Source of the DNA: Paroedura picta
Taxonomy: Eukaryota; Chordata; Lepidosauria; Squamata; Gekkonidae
Length of the DNA stretch: 64,000 nucleotides
Direction of reading: 5' to 3'
Assembly (NCBI RefSeq): GCF_049243985.1
Contig: NC_135371.1
Span: 4,799,501-4,863,500, forward strand
Made by a program: the position numbers and the translations under genes. The notes beneath the pieces were generated by a model. That model saw only the letters and a list, made by a program, of their open reading frames with translations, had not been told where the DNA came from and searched no databases. Numbering within the stretch: the stretch's first letter is position 1; each line of letters opens with the position of its first letter. Positions 10,300-28,974 of this stretch are shown piece by piece.

Positions 10300-10740
10300 A
10301 TTATTGTAAGCAGGGTTAAAATTTGGAATTTGCTGGCTATAGGAATATAGAGCCTTGCAAGGTGATTAGATAGAGTCATGGATGGTAAGTCCATCGGTGG
10401 CTTCCAGCTATGGTAGCTGAGGGGAACCTCCACATTCAGAGGCACTAAACCTCTGAATTCCAGAGCCAGGAGGCAACATCAAGGGAAGGCCTCGGCTTCC
10501 CTGCCCTGTTGTTGGCCGTCCAGAAGAACTGGTCAGCCACTGTGTTAGACAGGATCCTGGACTATGTGGACAATTGGTCTGATCCAGCAGGGCTCTTATG
10601 GCTGAGTGGAACCTCCACATTCAGAGGCACTCAACCTCTGAATCCCAGAGCCAGGAGGCAGCATCAGGGGAAGGCCTGTTTTTGACCTTCCAGAGGAACT
10701 AGTTGGCCACTCAGATAGATTCAGATGGGTCGCCATGTTG
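10300..10740 (+). repeat. CR1-like LINE 3' fragments, two copies
   Basis: Same family as 6430-6765 ('ggaacctccacattcagagg', 'ctgatccagcagggctctt'), with a second partial copy directly after the first. Confidence 0.6.
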
Positions 10741-10785
10741 GTCTGAAGCAACAGACCAAAATCTGAGTCCAGAGGCACTTTTTAA

Positions 10786-11132
10786 ATAGGGTTGCCAGCT
10801 CTGAGTTGGTGGGAAATACCTGGAGATTTTGGGGGTGGAGCTGGAGGTGGGGGGGGAATTGGGGCAGGGGGACACACCACCTCATTGTTGTATAATGCTA
10901 AGGAGTCCAACCTCCAAAGCAGGGGTAGTCAAACTGCGGCCCTCCAGATGTCCATGGACTACAATTCCCATGAGCATTCGCTGGCAGGGGCTCATGGGAA
11001 TTGTAGTCCATGGACATCTGGAGGGCCGCAGTTTGACTACCCCTGCTCTAAAGCAATCCTTTTCTTTTGGCTGGAGATGAGCTAATTCTAGGGGATCCCC
11101 AGGTCCCACCTGGAAGCTGGCATGCCTACTTT
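10786..11132. mobile_element. Unclassified MITE-like repeat (tagggttgcca family) with nested hAT MITE
   Basis: Starts 'tagggttgccagctctgag' and ends near 'ggaagctggcatgcctac'; related pieces occur near 9243, 9690 and 21693. It is split at 10920-11045 by a palindromic CAGGGGTAGTCAA MITE with near-identical 8-bp duplications (ctccaaag and ctctaaag). The insertion order is therefore clear: the outer repeat is older. Confidence 0.65.
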
Positions 11133-11134
11133 AA

Positions 11135-13085
11135 GACTAACCCAGAATGCAACTTGGTTGGTCTGGACTCAGACTGGGTAGTGTGAGACAGGCTCCCGGA
11201 CTAGATGGACCATTGTCCCGATCCAGCAGGACTCTTCCTAGGTCCTCAGCCTTCTCATTTTCAAATTGCTGCTCAAGAATTTCCCAGTCATCTGGAGGGT
11301 TAACTTGACCGAGCATCTGTGCCTAGAGAGGCCTTGCCGAAAGAAGAAGGGAGGGGGCAGGGGCAGAGGTGTTTCCTGCCAGCCCGGCCCCCTACCCTGT
11401 GAAAGCGGCCTTTGAATTTCCATCACATCTTGCAAAAGACTGGGTAGGTCGACAACGTGGGTAGGTGGGTGGGTGGGGGATAAGGGGAGTCTAGCTTTGC
11501 CTGGCAAAGGAGGCAAGCTGGTGGAATTTAGAGGCTGGGAAAACCCAGTCTGGGTTGCCCACCCTGGCCAGCAGTCGGTTGCCACAGAGGGCACTGGAGA
11601 ATCTCACCCTGCGGCATTTTAATAGGGCTGCTATGGGCTTGAACGGTTTTGACCTGCTGTCAGGGCAAATAGATTGCTGCATTCCTGAAGGATCAAGATA
11701 TTCGTCTCTCCGTAGCCATGGGAAAGAGCCAAGAGCACCTTTAAGACTAACAACATTGGGGAGCAGCCGATGAGATTTCGTGAGTCGCTGCTCCCTTCTG
11801 AGTGTACCTGCATGTTTGAAGGAGCAAATATGTGGCAGGGTTTTGTGAGTCACTGCTCCCCCTTCTTCAGATATTTGCATATTTGAAGATCCAGGTGGTA
11901 TCTGAAGAAGGGAGCGGTGACTCACGGAAGCTCCTACCCTGCCACAAATTCAGCCTGTATGGTGCCACTGAACTCTTGGTCTTTTCTCCACGATTCCAGA
12001 AATGTGGCTGCAACCAAGGCTTCTTGTGGATTTATCAATTTGCTGAGAGTTGAAATGCCCTAAGACTGTGTTTGGTTTGTGCTTTTGCTCCACGTAGATA
12101 ACACGGCGACCCCCTCGAGAAAATGTGTGATCTACGTTGTCGTCCTGTCCGACGGCAGGTGGCCCGCTGGTTGTGCCGATAGCTGAGATGTCTAAATGGA
12201 ACCTCCGTATTCAGAGGCAGTAAACCTTTGAAGGCCACTGGTGGAGAGGTAAGAGTTGCAGGAGGAAGCTTGTAGGCTTTCTTGGGGCTGCAGGTGGGAG
12301 GGATCAGGCCCTTTGGAATGCCGATGCCTTTCCAGAACAAAGTTAGAGTCCAGTGGCACCTTTAAGACCAACAAAGTTTAATGCTTTTGTGTGCATGAGC
12401 GCCATTATGCGCCATTATGTGCCACTGGGTCGGTCCTAATGAAAAAGCTGGAAGAGGATTTTTCTTTGGGGCTTATGGAGTTTCCGGCTGTTCACTTAGC
12501 ATGATTTTAGTGTCAGGCACTGAGTTAAATCTCCCCAACATCCTTTCTCAGTCTTCCTCTGTCTCTTTCTCTCCCATGACGTAGAAAACAAAGTGAATGG
12601 TTACACTGATTTTTATCGCATTTCTACTTTTACTGTTTAGTTAGAGTGAATGGCCTGTGGGGGGCAGTCTGGGTTCATTGGGAAGTGCAGGGGTGTCAGG
12701 AATCAGGCTGAGCCCAGCTTGCGGAGCCCGTGATAAAGACACATCCGAGATCCAACAGCCAGTTGAAATCCAAAGAGAGCTATATTAAACAGAGTCCACA
12801 GAATGCTAAAGCAAGCCAAGATCTTCCTAAGCAAAGATCTTGATAATAACAAAGAGCACTTGGCAATACAAGGCAGATATAGGGAGGGGTACTAAGGCAT
12901 TTTGGTGGGAGAGCAAAAGGGCACCAAACGTGCCGGGGTTCACAGGATGCCAGATGGCCAGGAATCTAATCTAAACTGCTACAGCCTTGTTGAGACTAGG
13001 CTGTCTAAGCAAGGACGCTTATAGTGAGATTGATACATCAACAGTGGACAACTCCCACTGGGAAAAGAAGGGAGGCTGGGAGCCT
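11135..13085. other. Intergenic stretch with short repeat pieces
   Basis: Contains CR1-like tails ('gatccagcaggactcttcc' near 11220) and pieces of a repeat with 'gtccagtggcacctttaagac' (near 11735 and 12350). From about 12400 to 13085 I see no gene, exon or recognised repeat. Confidence 0.4.
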
Positions 13086-13089
13086 GAGG

Positions 13090-13170
13090 ACAGAAGCTGG
13101 CAGGGGCCCATGGTAACTGTAGTCCATGGACACCTGGAGAGCCACAGTTTGGATACCCCTGTGCTAGACC
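13090..13170. mobile_element. Half of a palindromic hAT MITE
   Basis: Right arm only: 'ggtaactgtagtccatggac' followed by 'ccacagtttggatacccctg'. Confidence 0.65.
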
Positions 13171-13448
13171 ATCCTGGCTGCCATGAGACAAGAATAGAGG
13201 AAGGGGAGCCCTTCTGTCCCTTGAAAATATGATGGTTTGTTTCTTAATCCGAGGAGGAAGAATGAGTATCCCTTCTGGCCCCAGGGTTCATCCTTGGCAT
13301 TTCTGTTGCTTCCTTAGAAAGAAATCCTCAACCCAGATTCGTATCCTGCCTTATTTGCAACCCGTCGGCCTTTCTGAATACCGTGGGTCAGCACAAGATC
13401 CTCTGACTTCCAGGACCTGGGGGGGACACCTCAGAAAAACTCAGGGCA

Positions 13449-20541
<7,093 letters not shown>

Positions 20542-20885
20542 AACTGTAGCCCCGCCCCCTCCGCCCCCCCCCCCGACCACAAGCGCAGGGGTAGTCAAAT
20601 TGCGGCCCTCCAGATGGCCATGGACTACAATTCCCATGAGCCCCTGCCAGCGTGCTGGCAGGGGCTCATGGGAATTGTAGTCCATGGACATCTGGAGGGC
20701 CGCAGTTTGACTCCCCCCCCGCCCAAGCGCATTGCACATAAGAAAGCTCCCAGAATATGTTCGGGCATAAAGAGATCACCAAGGAAGGATAAAAGATGGA
20801 TGGGAAGGGTTCTCACCCGCATGCAATGTTTTATTAGATTCCGCACAGCTCCCGAGATAACTCACAAAATAAAATAAAGCGCTCT
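20542..20885 (+). terminator. 3' UTR of the SCAN-KRAB gene with palindromic MITE and poly(A) signals
   Basis: A palindromic hAT MITE (20586-20716) begins 44 bp after the stop codon. Two overlapping AATAAA hexamers follow at 20868-20873 and 20873-20878. If the transcript ends there, the 3' UTR would contain a near-perfect hairpin with arms of about 60 nt. Poly(A) site use is inferred. Confidence 0.55.
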
Positions 20886-21900
20886 AAAAATGAACACAAT
20901 TTTATTCCAGCATGGTTTAATTCGAGTCCAGTAGCATCTGGGACGCCGACAAGGTTTTAAAGATCGATCGAGATGGGTCGCCGTGTTTGTCTGCGGCAGG
21001 AGAGAAAGAGAAAAGAGCCCAGGGCTGATTCTGCACTTCCTTTGTCCCCCCCCCCCCCCCCCGTTGCGGATCCTGCTGAATTCAGATCGATTTGGACCCG
21101 GGCCTTCCTCTATTCGCCCCTCCCCAATCGAAAAAGAAAGTGTTCTGCACTCGATTGGGAACGCTCAGAGCGGGGAGGGGAGCCAAACGCAGCAGGAGTC
21201 TCTTTCTTTTCTTGAAGGGGGTGGGTGGGGAAGGATTGGAGACAGCAGAGGAGGGGGAATAAATCCAAGAGGCAAATCTCTGCTGAGAGAAATTACGGCT
21301 TCTGGAGCGCAGTCACTTTAAGGGAAGCCTTGCAACCAGATTCCAAAGGTAGTCAAAAGAGAGAAACCGTGTAGACAAAAAAGACTCGGTGGAAGTCAGT
21401 CAAAGCAGGGTGTAGTACGGCCGCTTTGAAGTTCCTTTGTCAGCATTTCTAAGGACAAAAGAGGTTATACAGAATCCACACAAAGAGCGGTTTGTCTTGT
21501 AATGATCCTAAGAGACATGGAACATGAACAATTGATTCTGCATAACCTTTTTCTTAACACCCGAGGAAGCATGCTCAAAGACAAGAGGGCGCCTACACCG
21601 ACATGTAGTTGGCAGGGGCTCATGGTAATTGTAGTCCATGGACATCTGGAGAGCCACAGTTTAGACCCCTCTGATCTATGGTTAGACTATGGTGAATATT
21701 ATACTATGGAGTCAAGCCTCCAAAAGCGACCATTTTTATCCGAGGAATGAATCTCCGTTGCCTGGAGATGAGCTATAATTCCAGGGGATCTCCAGGTCCT
21801 ACCTGGAGGCTGGCATCCCTAGGCCCAAGCTTCTTTCCCAAACGTTTTGTACAGTGCAGCCGTATTGTCTGTGCTGAAAACCCCTCTTGAACAATTCAGT
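20886..21900. other. Intergenic stretch with unclassified repeat pieces
   Basis: Contains a 16-base poly(C) tract near 21047, an unrecognised GC-rich segment to 21330, half a palindromic MITE (about 21611-21670) and a piece of the tagggttgcca family (about 21693-21825). No exon was found. Confidence 0.4.
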
Positions 21901-22235
21901 GTTGCCAGTCTGGTGTAGTGGTGAGGAGTGCGGACTTCTGATCTGGCATGCTGGGTTCGATTCTGCACTCCCCCACATGCAGCCGGCTGGGTGACCTTGG
22001 GCTCTTCACGGCTCTGATAAAACTGTTCTGACCAAGCAGTGATATCAGGGCTCCCTCAGCCTCACCCACCTCACAGGGTGTCTGTTGTGGGGAGAGGAAA
22101 GGGAAGGCGACTGTAAGCCACTTTGAGCCTCCTTCGGGTAGAGAAAAGCGGCATCTAAGAACCAACTCTTCTTCTTCTTCCTCTTCTTCTTTCTTCTTCT
22201 TCTTCTTCCTTCTTCCTTCTTCTTCTTCTATCATT
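21901..22235 (+). mobile_element. tRNA-derived SINE with (CTT)n tail
   Basis: Runs from 'gccagtctggtgtagtggtg' through 'cctccttcgggtagagaaaa' to 'aagaaccaactcttcttc', then about 60 bp of CTT-rich repeats. Confidence 0.85.
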
Positions 22236-22378
22236 TGAGGACAGACCGGAGGTGGGATTCTTCCTGATCTCCTCAGGCCGGCCGTTCTACAAGGAGGGTC
22301 TCCGTACAGAGAATACATGCGTACAGGTGGTTGTTGGGTTTGCCTGCATGCAGGGTGGGGGCTGCAGAATGCCCTGGC

Positions 22379-22411
22379 TGGATGAATGAATGAATGAATG
22401 AATGAATGAAG
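22379..22411 (+). repeat. (GAAT)n microsatellite
   Basis: About eight uninterrupted GAAT units. Confidence 0.9.
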
Positions 22412-22565
22412 CTGTCATAGCAGAATACAGGGGAAGGGGCGGTCTTGCAGATGGGAGGCACCAAGTGGTTTTGTATGGTGTTAAGGGTTTTGTATAGCAC
22501 AAGCTGTTCTCTTAAAGTCCTCCTGGTAACTAGGAATTATTTGAACCAGTCTAACACACATTCTA

Positions 22566-22845
22566 AGAGCCTTTTGTGGCACAGGGTGGTAAAGCAGCCG
22601 ACGTGTTGTCTGAAGCTCTGACCATGAAGCTGGGAGTTCAATTCTAGCAGCCGGCTCAAGGTGGACTCAGCCTTCCATCCTTCCGAGGTCGGTAAAATGA
22701 GTACTCGGCTTGCTGGGGGGTAAACGGTAATGACTGGGGAAGGCACTGGCAAACCACCCCGTACTTAGTCTGCCATGAAAACGCTAGAGGGTGTCACCCC
22801 AAGGGTCAGACATGACCCGGTGCTTGCACAGGGGATTTCTTTATC
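22566..22845 (+). mobile_element. Sauria-type SINE
   Basis: Starts 'agagccttttgtggcacagg' and ends 'tgcttgcacaggggatttc'; slightly more diverged than the copy at 17745. Confidence 0.85.
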
Positions 22846-22925
22846 TAACACACATCCTCTGGTACCTCCTTCTGCCTCAATGGGAAAGCACGATCTATCG
22901 TATCAAAGGCCACAGCTAGATTCAT

Positions 22926-23110
22926 GTAATCATAGAATCATAGAGCTGGAAGGTGTCACAGAGGCCATCTAGTCCAACCCCCTGCTCAATGCTGAATCAG
23001 TCTCAAGTATATCCAGGATAACTATCTGTCCAGATGCTGCTTGAAGACTGTCAGTGGGGGGGGGGGGGACCTCACCACCTCCTTAGGCAGCCAATTCCCC
23101 TGCTGAACTA
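22926..23110 (-). repeat. CR1 LINE 3' end, antisense
   Basis: Begins 'taatcatagaatcatagagc' and includes 'ccatctagtccaaccccctg'; a 12-G run interrupts it near 23058. Confidence 0.8.
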
Positions 23111-23199
23111 CTTTGTGGATGTTTTTTTTTTGTGTGAGGAGGAGTAGCAAAGAGCACTCAGCCTCTGAATTCTAGAATCAGGAGGCAACCTTGGGAGAT

Positions 23200-23420
23200 C
23201 CGTAAGGATGGAAGCCGGTGACTTTCTTCTACCACTCCTCCACATACAGCCAGCTGGCTGTCCTTGGGCCAGTCCTGTTAGAACTGTTCTCACAGAGCAG
23301 TTCACTCAGAGCTCTCTCAGCCTCACATGGTGTTTGGGGTGAGGAAAGGAAGGGAAAGGTATCGGCAAGCTACTTTGGGCCTCCCTTGGCTAGAGAAAAG
23401 CAGGGTATAAAACCAACTTT
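23200..23420 (+). mobile_element. tRNA-derived SINE, head missing
   Basis: Contains 'ctcctccacatacagccagc' and 'gctagagaaaagcagggtat'. Confidence 0.75.
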
Positions 23421-23479
23421 TTATCTTACAATAAACAGTAAATCACTCAGTACAAACACTCAACACAAACAATTACGAT

Positions 23480-23900
23480 GATGATAATTTTATTTAGAGC
23501 CCGCCCACTCCTCAAAGCTCAGGGCAGGTAGCAACATATATAAAAAACAATAAATCACTCAGAGCAAACAATAATAATTATAACAGCCTGTCCTTCCTTC
23601 CTTCAAGGCTCAGGGCCCAGTCACAACACATCCAACAAGCGGCAAATCCCTCAATGCAAACAATAACGAATAAAAAAGGATACTAAGAATTTGATGCATA
23701 GCCCACCCTACCCCGAAGGCTCCGAGCAGGGAACCCACACGTGCAAAAAACCAATGCAATCCCCAGTACAGCACTCAGTACAAACACTAATTAATAATAC
23801 CGATCATAAGAATTCCATGGATAGCCCGCCCTTCCCCAAAGGCTCAAGGCGGGTAGCAACATATATAATCCACCATCAGCCACTCAATGCAAACCCCTGA
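23480..23900 (-). repeat. Tandem cluster of L2-like 3' ends, antisense
   Basis: Four diverged units of about 95-120 bp, each with a variant of 'gcccgcccactcctcaaagc' followed by 'cactcagtacaaacac'. They resemble repeated LINE 3' ends in the reverse orientation. Confidence 0.55.
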
Positions 23901-23904
23901 GCTT

Positions 23905-24400
23905 CCTTGGAGGGGGCGGGCGAGAGATCTCCCCTTCTGCCCCGCAGGGGCGCCCCTGCTTACGCCGACCCTCCAGTGTAGGCAAACAGGGCGCGCGCTT
24001 CTTTGCTCCGGCTCCAGCGCTTTCGGCTCCCTTGCAAGAAAAGGGTTAACCCGACCGAGTCCGCCTTCCTAGGGTGGCATCCAGGAAGGAGGGCTGTAAA
24101 CGGGCTGAAGTCACTTCCTGGCTTTCCCCCTTGCACCCCCCTCCTTTCTGCCTGGGAAAGAGTCCGGTCTGGGGGAGCCCGTCCGCGGCGGCTCCCAGGG
24201 GGGGCCCGGGTGAGCTGCGCTTGCAGAGAGCAAAGGGCCAGAGGCGGCGGGAGGGGAGGCTCCCGCGGGGATCGGGGCCGGTGCAGCCCCGGGGTTGCTC
24301 CAAAGGCGCCCGCAGCCGTCCTCTCGCCTGGGCTGGCTCGTAGGGTGCGGTGGGAGGGTGCAAACACGGGGGTGGGGGAGAGAGGGTGAAGCCCCCCTCT
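23905..24400. promoter_or_regulatory. CpG-rich stretch, candidate promoter
   Basis: GC-rich, with many CpGs (for example 'ggcgcgcgcttc' and 'cccgtccgcggcggctccc') and ETS-like 'cacttcctgg' motifs, free of recognised repeats. It is 6.8 kb upstream of the first coding exon of the second KRAB gene. Whether it serves that gene is unknown. Confidence 0.4.
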
Positions 24401-24437
24401 CCCCAAAAGGAAGGAAGTTGGCTTTGGTGACTTAACC

Positions 24438-24575
24438 CAGGGGTAGCCCACCTGTGGTCCTCCAGATGTCCGTGGAGTACAATTCCCATGAGCCCCTGCC
24501 AGCATTTGCTGGCAGGGGCTCATGGGAATTGTAGTCCATGGACATCTGGGGGAATCGCAGGTGGGCTACCTCCGG
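24438..24575. mobile_element. Palindromic hAT MITE with perfect target duplication
   Basis: Flanked by acttaacc on both sides (24430-24437 and 24576-24583). Compared with the consensus, both ends have changed 'tcaaactgcggc' to 'cccacctgtggt' or a related form. Confidence 0.88.
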
Positions 24576-25079
24576 ACTTAACCCACCGAGATCCTTTCCA
24601 CAAATGCAGAGGGAGAGAGGTCCTTGGTGGCCACGAGCCTCCTTGTATAGGGGCAGTATACCCCTGCAAACGAGAAGTCTGGATGCGAAGGATAATGGGG
24701 GGGGGAATCAGGGTTCCCCCCCCCCTTTATTTATTTTATTTTATTGATTTTTATTTATGTTTATATTTTAATACTGTGGCTCCCGGCAAGCCGGCCTGCG
24801 GCGGTTTGCAGAAAAGAAAAAAACATAATATCCATGTTAATAAACCTTTTAAAAATAAGCCCTTTATGCCCTTCCTTTCTTCCCGAGGGAGATTTGGAGC
24901 AGCTTTCTTCTCTCTTTATGTATGTTTTGTTTATTTAAGAAAGAGACTGCTGATTTATTTCGAAAATGCTCCTTATAGTTACGTGTCGCAACCTCTGCGT
25001 AGAAGAACAACGCTCCTGTGAGGTGGGGCAGACGGAGAGCGTGCGACTGGCCCCGAACCATCGAGTGAGCTTCTGTGGC

Positions 25080-25245
25080 AGAGTGGCCAGTCTGTTCTCA
25101 ACAGAGCGTTTCTGTCAGAGCTCTCTCAGCCCCACCTCCCTCGCAGGGTGCCTGGTGTGGGGAGAGGAAGGGAAGGGGATTGGGAGCCGCTTTGAGACTC
25201 CTTCGGGCAGAGAAAAGCAGGGTATAAAAACCTTCTTCGCCTGTA
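25080..25245 (+). mobile_element. tRNA-derived SINE, 3' half
   Basis: Starts within the body ('tctgttctcaacagagcg') and ends 'agaaaagcagggtataaaaa'. Confidence 0.7.
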
Positions 25246-25424
25246 GGTTGGTGATGCTAACTGGGAGGTGGATTATGACTATTTCCCTGTAAACTTGTTC
25301 CTGATTAAACATATACAGGCTCAGGATGCACAGTTCCTTTTAAGAAATTCAGGTATTCTCATGGCATGATTTTAAGGGTTCAAAGTTCCCCCATTAGTTT
25401 AGCTTCCTAACCTTTAAACCAGAA

Positions 25425-25562
25425 CAAAGTTTTTTTGGGGGGGCACCTTGAAGACCAAAAATGTTTCTAGCCAGAATTCAACTTCTTGGGCCTTCAAGGT
25501 GCCCCTACACTCAAATTTTGTCCTGCTGCTTTGGACTGACCCGGCGACCCACCTGAATCTAA
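25425..25562. repeat. Unclassified inverted-repeat element
   Basis: The arms 'gggcaccttgaagaccaaa' and 'gggccttcaaggtgcccc' are near complements. The outer part ('ctttggactgacccggcgac') matches a repeat also glimpsed near 10735, 12350 and 20920. Confidence 0.45.
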
Positions 25563-26055
25563 CCTTTGAGATAACGCAGTGTTATTTTTTTTTGTAGATG
25601 GGAGCTGGCTTAAAGAGAGGCGGGGGATTGCTGGTGCCTGAGCAGGTCTCCTCGAAAGCAAGTCCCGTTTTATTCAATGGGACTTACTCCCAGGGAAACG
25701 TTCTTAGGATTTCAGCCGCCAGGTAAGTATTTCCGAGATAAGATTGCGGGTTCGTGTTCTTATGTGGTTCGTATTCGGGAAGTGACGGCAGGAAGTGAAT
25801 TGAAAAAAACAACAACGATGGGAGTTGTTTTAGGGCATTTTCTGGAAAATCTTGAACCCGAACAAAACTCCAGATGGTTTTTCCTGGAAAATCTTCCAAT
25901 GCCCTGCGTTAAGTTCTAATGTCCCGTATTTCTTAGACTTACACTAAGTATGCAAAACGTTTCAAAGTGTGCGATGTTAATTTTAGTTGACTATCGCGAC
26001 AGGTTCCCCACCTCCTAATAACAACAGAATTAATTTTAAGGGGTAAGTTCTAGAC

Positions 26056-26191
26056 CAGGGGTAGTCAAACTGCGGCCTTCCAGATGTCCACGGACTACAG
26101 TTCCCAGGAGCCCCTGCCAGCATTCGCTGGCAGGGGCTCCTGGGAATTGTAGTCCATGGACATCTGGAAGGCCGCAGTTTGACTACCCCTG
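26056..26191. mobile_element. Palindromic hAT MITE
   Basis: Complete copy from CAGGGGTAGTCAAACTGCGG to its complement. I see no clear target duplication. Confidence 0.88.
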
Positions 26192-26359
26192 TCATGGACT
26201 GGTGCTTTCCTGCTGTGTTTGAATCAATTTAGAGCTTCATTCAGAAATTATTTTGAGTGGGGTGTTGGTCCATGCTAGCATATCTGATTAGGATTTGGGA
26301 GTCCCCGATTCAGATCCTTTCTCTAGCCTGGAAGCTAGTATCCTAATTCGGTGCAGAGA

Positions 26360-26660
26360 GCCAGCTTGGTGTAGTGGTTAAGAGTGGCAGCTTCCAATCT
26401 GGTGAGCAGGGTTTGATTCCCTGCTCCTCCACCTGCAGCCAGCTGGTGGGTGACCTCGGGCTAGTCACAGTCCGGTTAGGGTTGTTCTCACAGAGCAGTT
26501 CTCTCAGAGCTCTCTCTGCCTCATCTACCTCACAGGGTGCCTATTGTGAGGAGAGGAAGGAAGGGGAGGCATTTGTCAGCTGCGTTGAGACTCCTTGGGG
26601 CAGTGAAAAGCAGGGTATTAAAAAAAAACCCACTTTTCGTCTTTTTCTTCTTCTTACCTG
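26360..26660 (+). mobile_element. tRNA-derived SINE, full length
   Basis: Starts 'agagccagcttggtgtagtg' and ends with a poly(A) and 'cttttcgtctttttcttcttc' tail. Confidence 0.87.
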
Positions 26661-26964
26661 GACCTTGGACCTGTCACACAACGTCAAATTGACCTACCTT
26701 GTAGCGTTGTTGTTGCTGTGAAGTTGAATGTGGAGGAGGGGAGAATGTCATAAGAAATTTTGAGTTCCCACCGGGAAGAAAAATAAATAAGGGTCTCTAC
26801 TTCCTGGTGGTGGTTTGGAGAGTTCCTGGGAGTATAGCAGGTCTCCAGGTGGACGGAGATGAGATAATCTGGAGAAAAATGGCCCCTCCATGACATTATA
26901 TCCCACTGGTCCCTCTCCTCCCCCAAATTCACCCTTCTCAGGTATTTCCTAGGGCATCTAAAAG

Positions 26965-27500
26965 GATGAAGAATCACAAAGTTGGAAGGGACCTCCTGGG
27001 TCATCTAGTCCAACCCCCTGCTCTATGCAGGACACTCACAACCCTATCGCTCATCCATTGTAACCAGCCACCCCCTTGAGCCTTCACAGAATCAGCCTCT
27101 CCCGTCAGATGGCTCTCAAGCCTCGGTTTAAAAATCTCCAAAGATGGAGAACCCACCACCTCCCGAGGAAGCCTGTTCCACTGAGAAACTGCTCTGACTG
27201 TCAGGAACTTCTTCCGGATGTTTAGACGGAATTTCTTTTGAATTAATTTCATCCCATTGGTTCTGGTTCGTCCCTCCGGGGCAAGAGAGAACAACTCTGC
27301 TCCATCCTCTAAATGGCAGCCTTTGAAATACTTGAAGAGGGTGATCAGATCCCCTCTCAGTCGTCTCCTCCCCAGGCTAAACAGACCAAGCTCCCCCAAC
27401 CTTTTCTCCTACGTCTTGGTCTGCAAACTCCTCACCATCTTTGTCGCCCTCCTGTGGACACGCTCCAGTTCGTCTACGTCCCTCTTCAGCTGCGGTGCCC
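26965..27500 (-). mobile_element. CR1 LINE: ORF2 C-terminus and 3' UTR, antisense
   Basis: The minus strand encodes RRRLRGDLITLFKYFKG, LFSLAPEGRTRTNGMKLIQ and AVSQWNRLPREVVGSPSLEI, the standard CR1 ORF2 C-terminal pattern, followed by the CR1 3' end. It is 5'-truncated. Confidence 0.9.
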
Positions 27501-27689
27501 AAAAGAGAATGGAAGAAGATGGGACACCTTCCTCTGAAGAAAGGATAAAGAGATTGGGGTTCTTCAGCTTGAAGAAACGACAACAGAGGGGGTAGCAAGA
27601 TAGAGGTTTCCCAAACGACCCATGAGAGAGAGAAGGCCGAGACAGAAGTACTTTTCTTAGAACAATCAAAGGAAGTGCTCATTTACCAA

Positions 27690-28345
27690 AGGAGTTGTGA
27701 ACATTTGGAATTCACAGCCGCAGAAGTGGTGGTGGCTACACGCCTAGACAGCTCCAAGAGGGGGTTGGATAAATGAACTGAGCAGAGGTCCTTCACTGGC
27801 TCTTAGCCGTAAGCGAGAGGGAACTTGGTTTTCGGGGCAGTGATGCTCTGGCTTCTTGGTGCGTGGAAGAGCCACAGTGGGAAGGCGTCTAGAGTTCTGG
27901 TTCTGCTGGTGGACCCTCTCATGGCACCTGGGTTCTGGCCACTGTGTGACGCAGAGTGTTGGACTGGACAGGCTAGAATCCTAGAGTTGGAAGGGGCCAT
28001 ACAGGCCATCTAGTCATAGAATCCTAGAGTTGGAAGGGGCCATACAGGCCATCTAGTCATAGAATCATAGAATCCTAGAGTTGGAAGGGGCCATACAGGC
28101 CATCTAGTCCAACCCCCTGCTCAACGCAGGATCAGCCCAAAGCATCCTAAAGCAAAGGCTGTTAGCCTGTGATCCACCATGGGTTCTCTTATATTCTTAT
28201 GACTGTGACAGTAATGCTCGGTATTCCTGGGGGGGCGGAAGGGCACGGTGGGAGGGCTTCTGGGGTTCTGGACCTGATGGTCCTGGGTGTGACATCGACT
28301 GGATGGGCCACTGGCCTGACCCAACATGGCTCCTGTGATGTTCTT
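27690..28345. repeat. CR1-like fragments with a 3x tandem CR1 3'-end unit
   Basis: Sense CR1-like 3' pieces at 27690-27975 and 28195-28345 flank about 27970-28150. There an antisense CR1 end with 'cctagagttggaaggggcc' is repeated three times in units of about 45-55 bp. Confidence 0.6.
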
Positions 28346-28554
28346 AACCTGGAGTTGGAATTGACGGTGGAGTTGGAAATAAATGAAGCAAATAAACGCC
28401 TAAATAAAAGCGCTGAGCTACAAGGATGGAACGGCAGAACTTCCGGGATGTGTGCTTCACTTGGACAGCAGCAATAAAAAAATGACGGCACTGAAAGATC
28501 TGTGCCTGTGATGGCATTCTTGAGGGGAAGAGAGGATGATCCTGGGTTCAGATC

Positions 28555-28930
28555 TTACCAGCTTGGAGTAGTGGTTAGGAGAGTGGACTTCTAATCTGGC
28601 GAGCCGGGTTTGATTCCCCACTCCTCCATGGGCAGCCAGCTGGGTGAACTTGGGCTCATCACAGCACTGATAGAGCTGTTCTGACTGAGCAGTAATATCA
28701 GGGCTCTCTCAGCCTCACCTCCCTCACAGGGTGGCCGTTGGTGGGGAGAGGAAAGGGAAGGCGAAATCAGCTTTGAGACTTCTTCAGAGAAAAGTGGCAT
28801 ATAAGAACCAACTCTTCTTCAGTAATCTCAGGGCTCTCTCAGCCTCACCTCCCTCGCAGGGTGTCTGTTGTGGGGAGAAGAAAGGGAAGGTGAATGGAAG
28901 CCGCTTTGAGACTCCTTCGCATACAGTGGC
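28555..28930 (+). mobile_element. tRNA-derived SINE plus a second partial copy
   Basis: A full copy (28555-28815) is followed at once by another 3' half beginning 'agtaatctcagggctctctc', like the repeat structure at 32055-32880. Confidence 0.75.
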
Positions 28931-28974
28931 TTGCAGGCAGCCAATAACAGGTCATAGAAGCTGAATTCTTCCCT

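Noticed and set aside
24003-24523. Open frames on both strands in the CpG-rich stretch
   Set aside because: High GC lowers stop frequency; there is no domain, splice logic or similarity to suggest coding.
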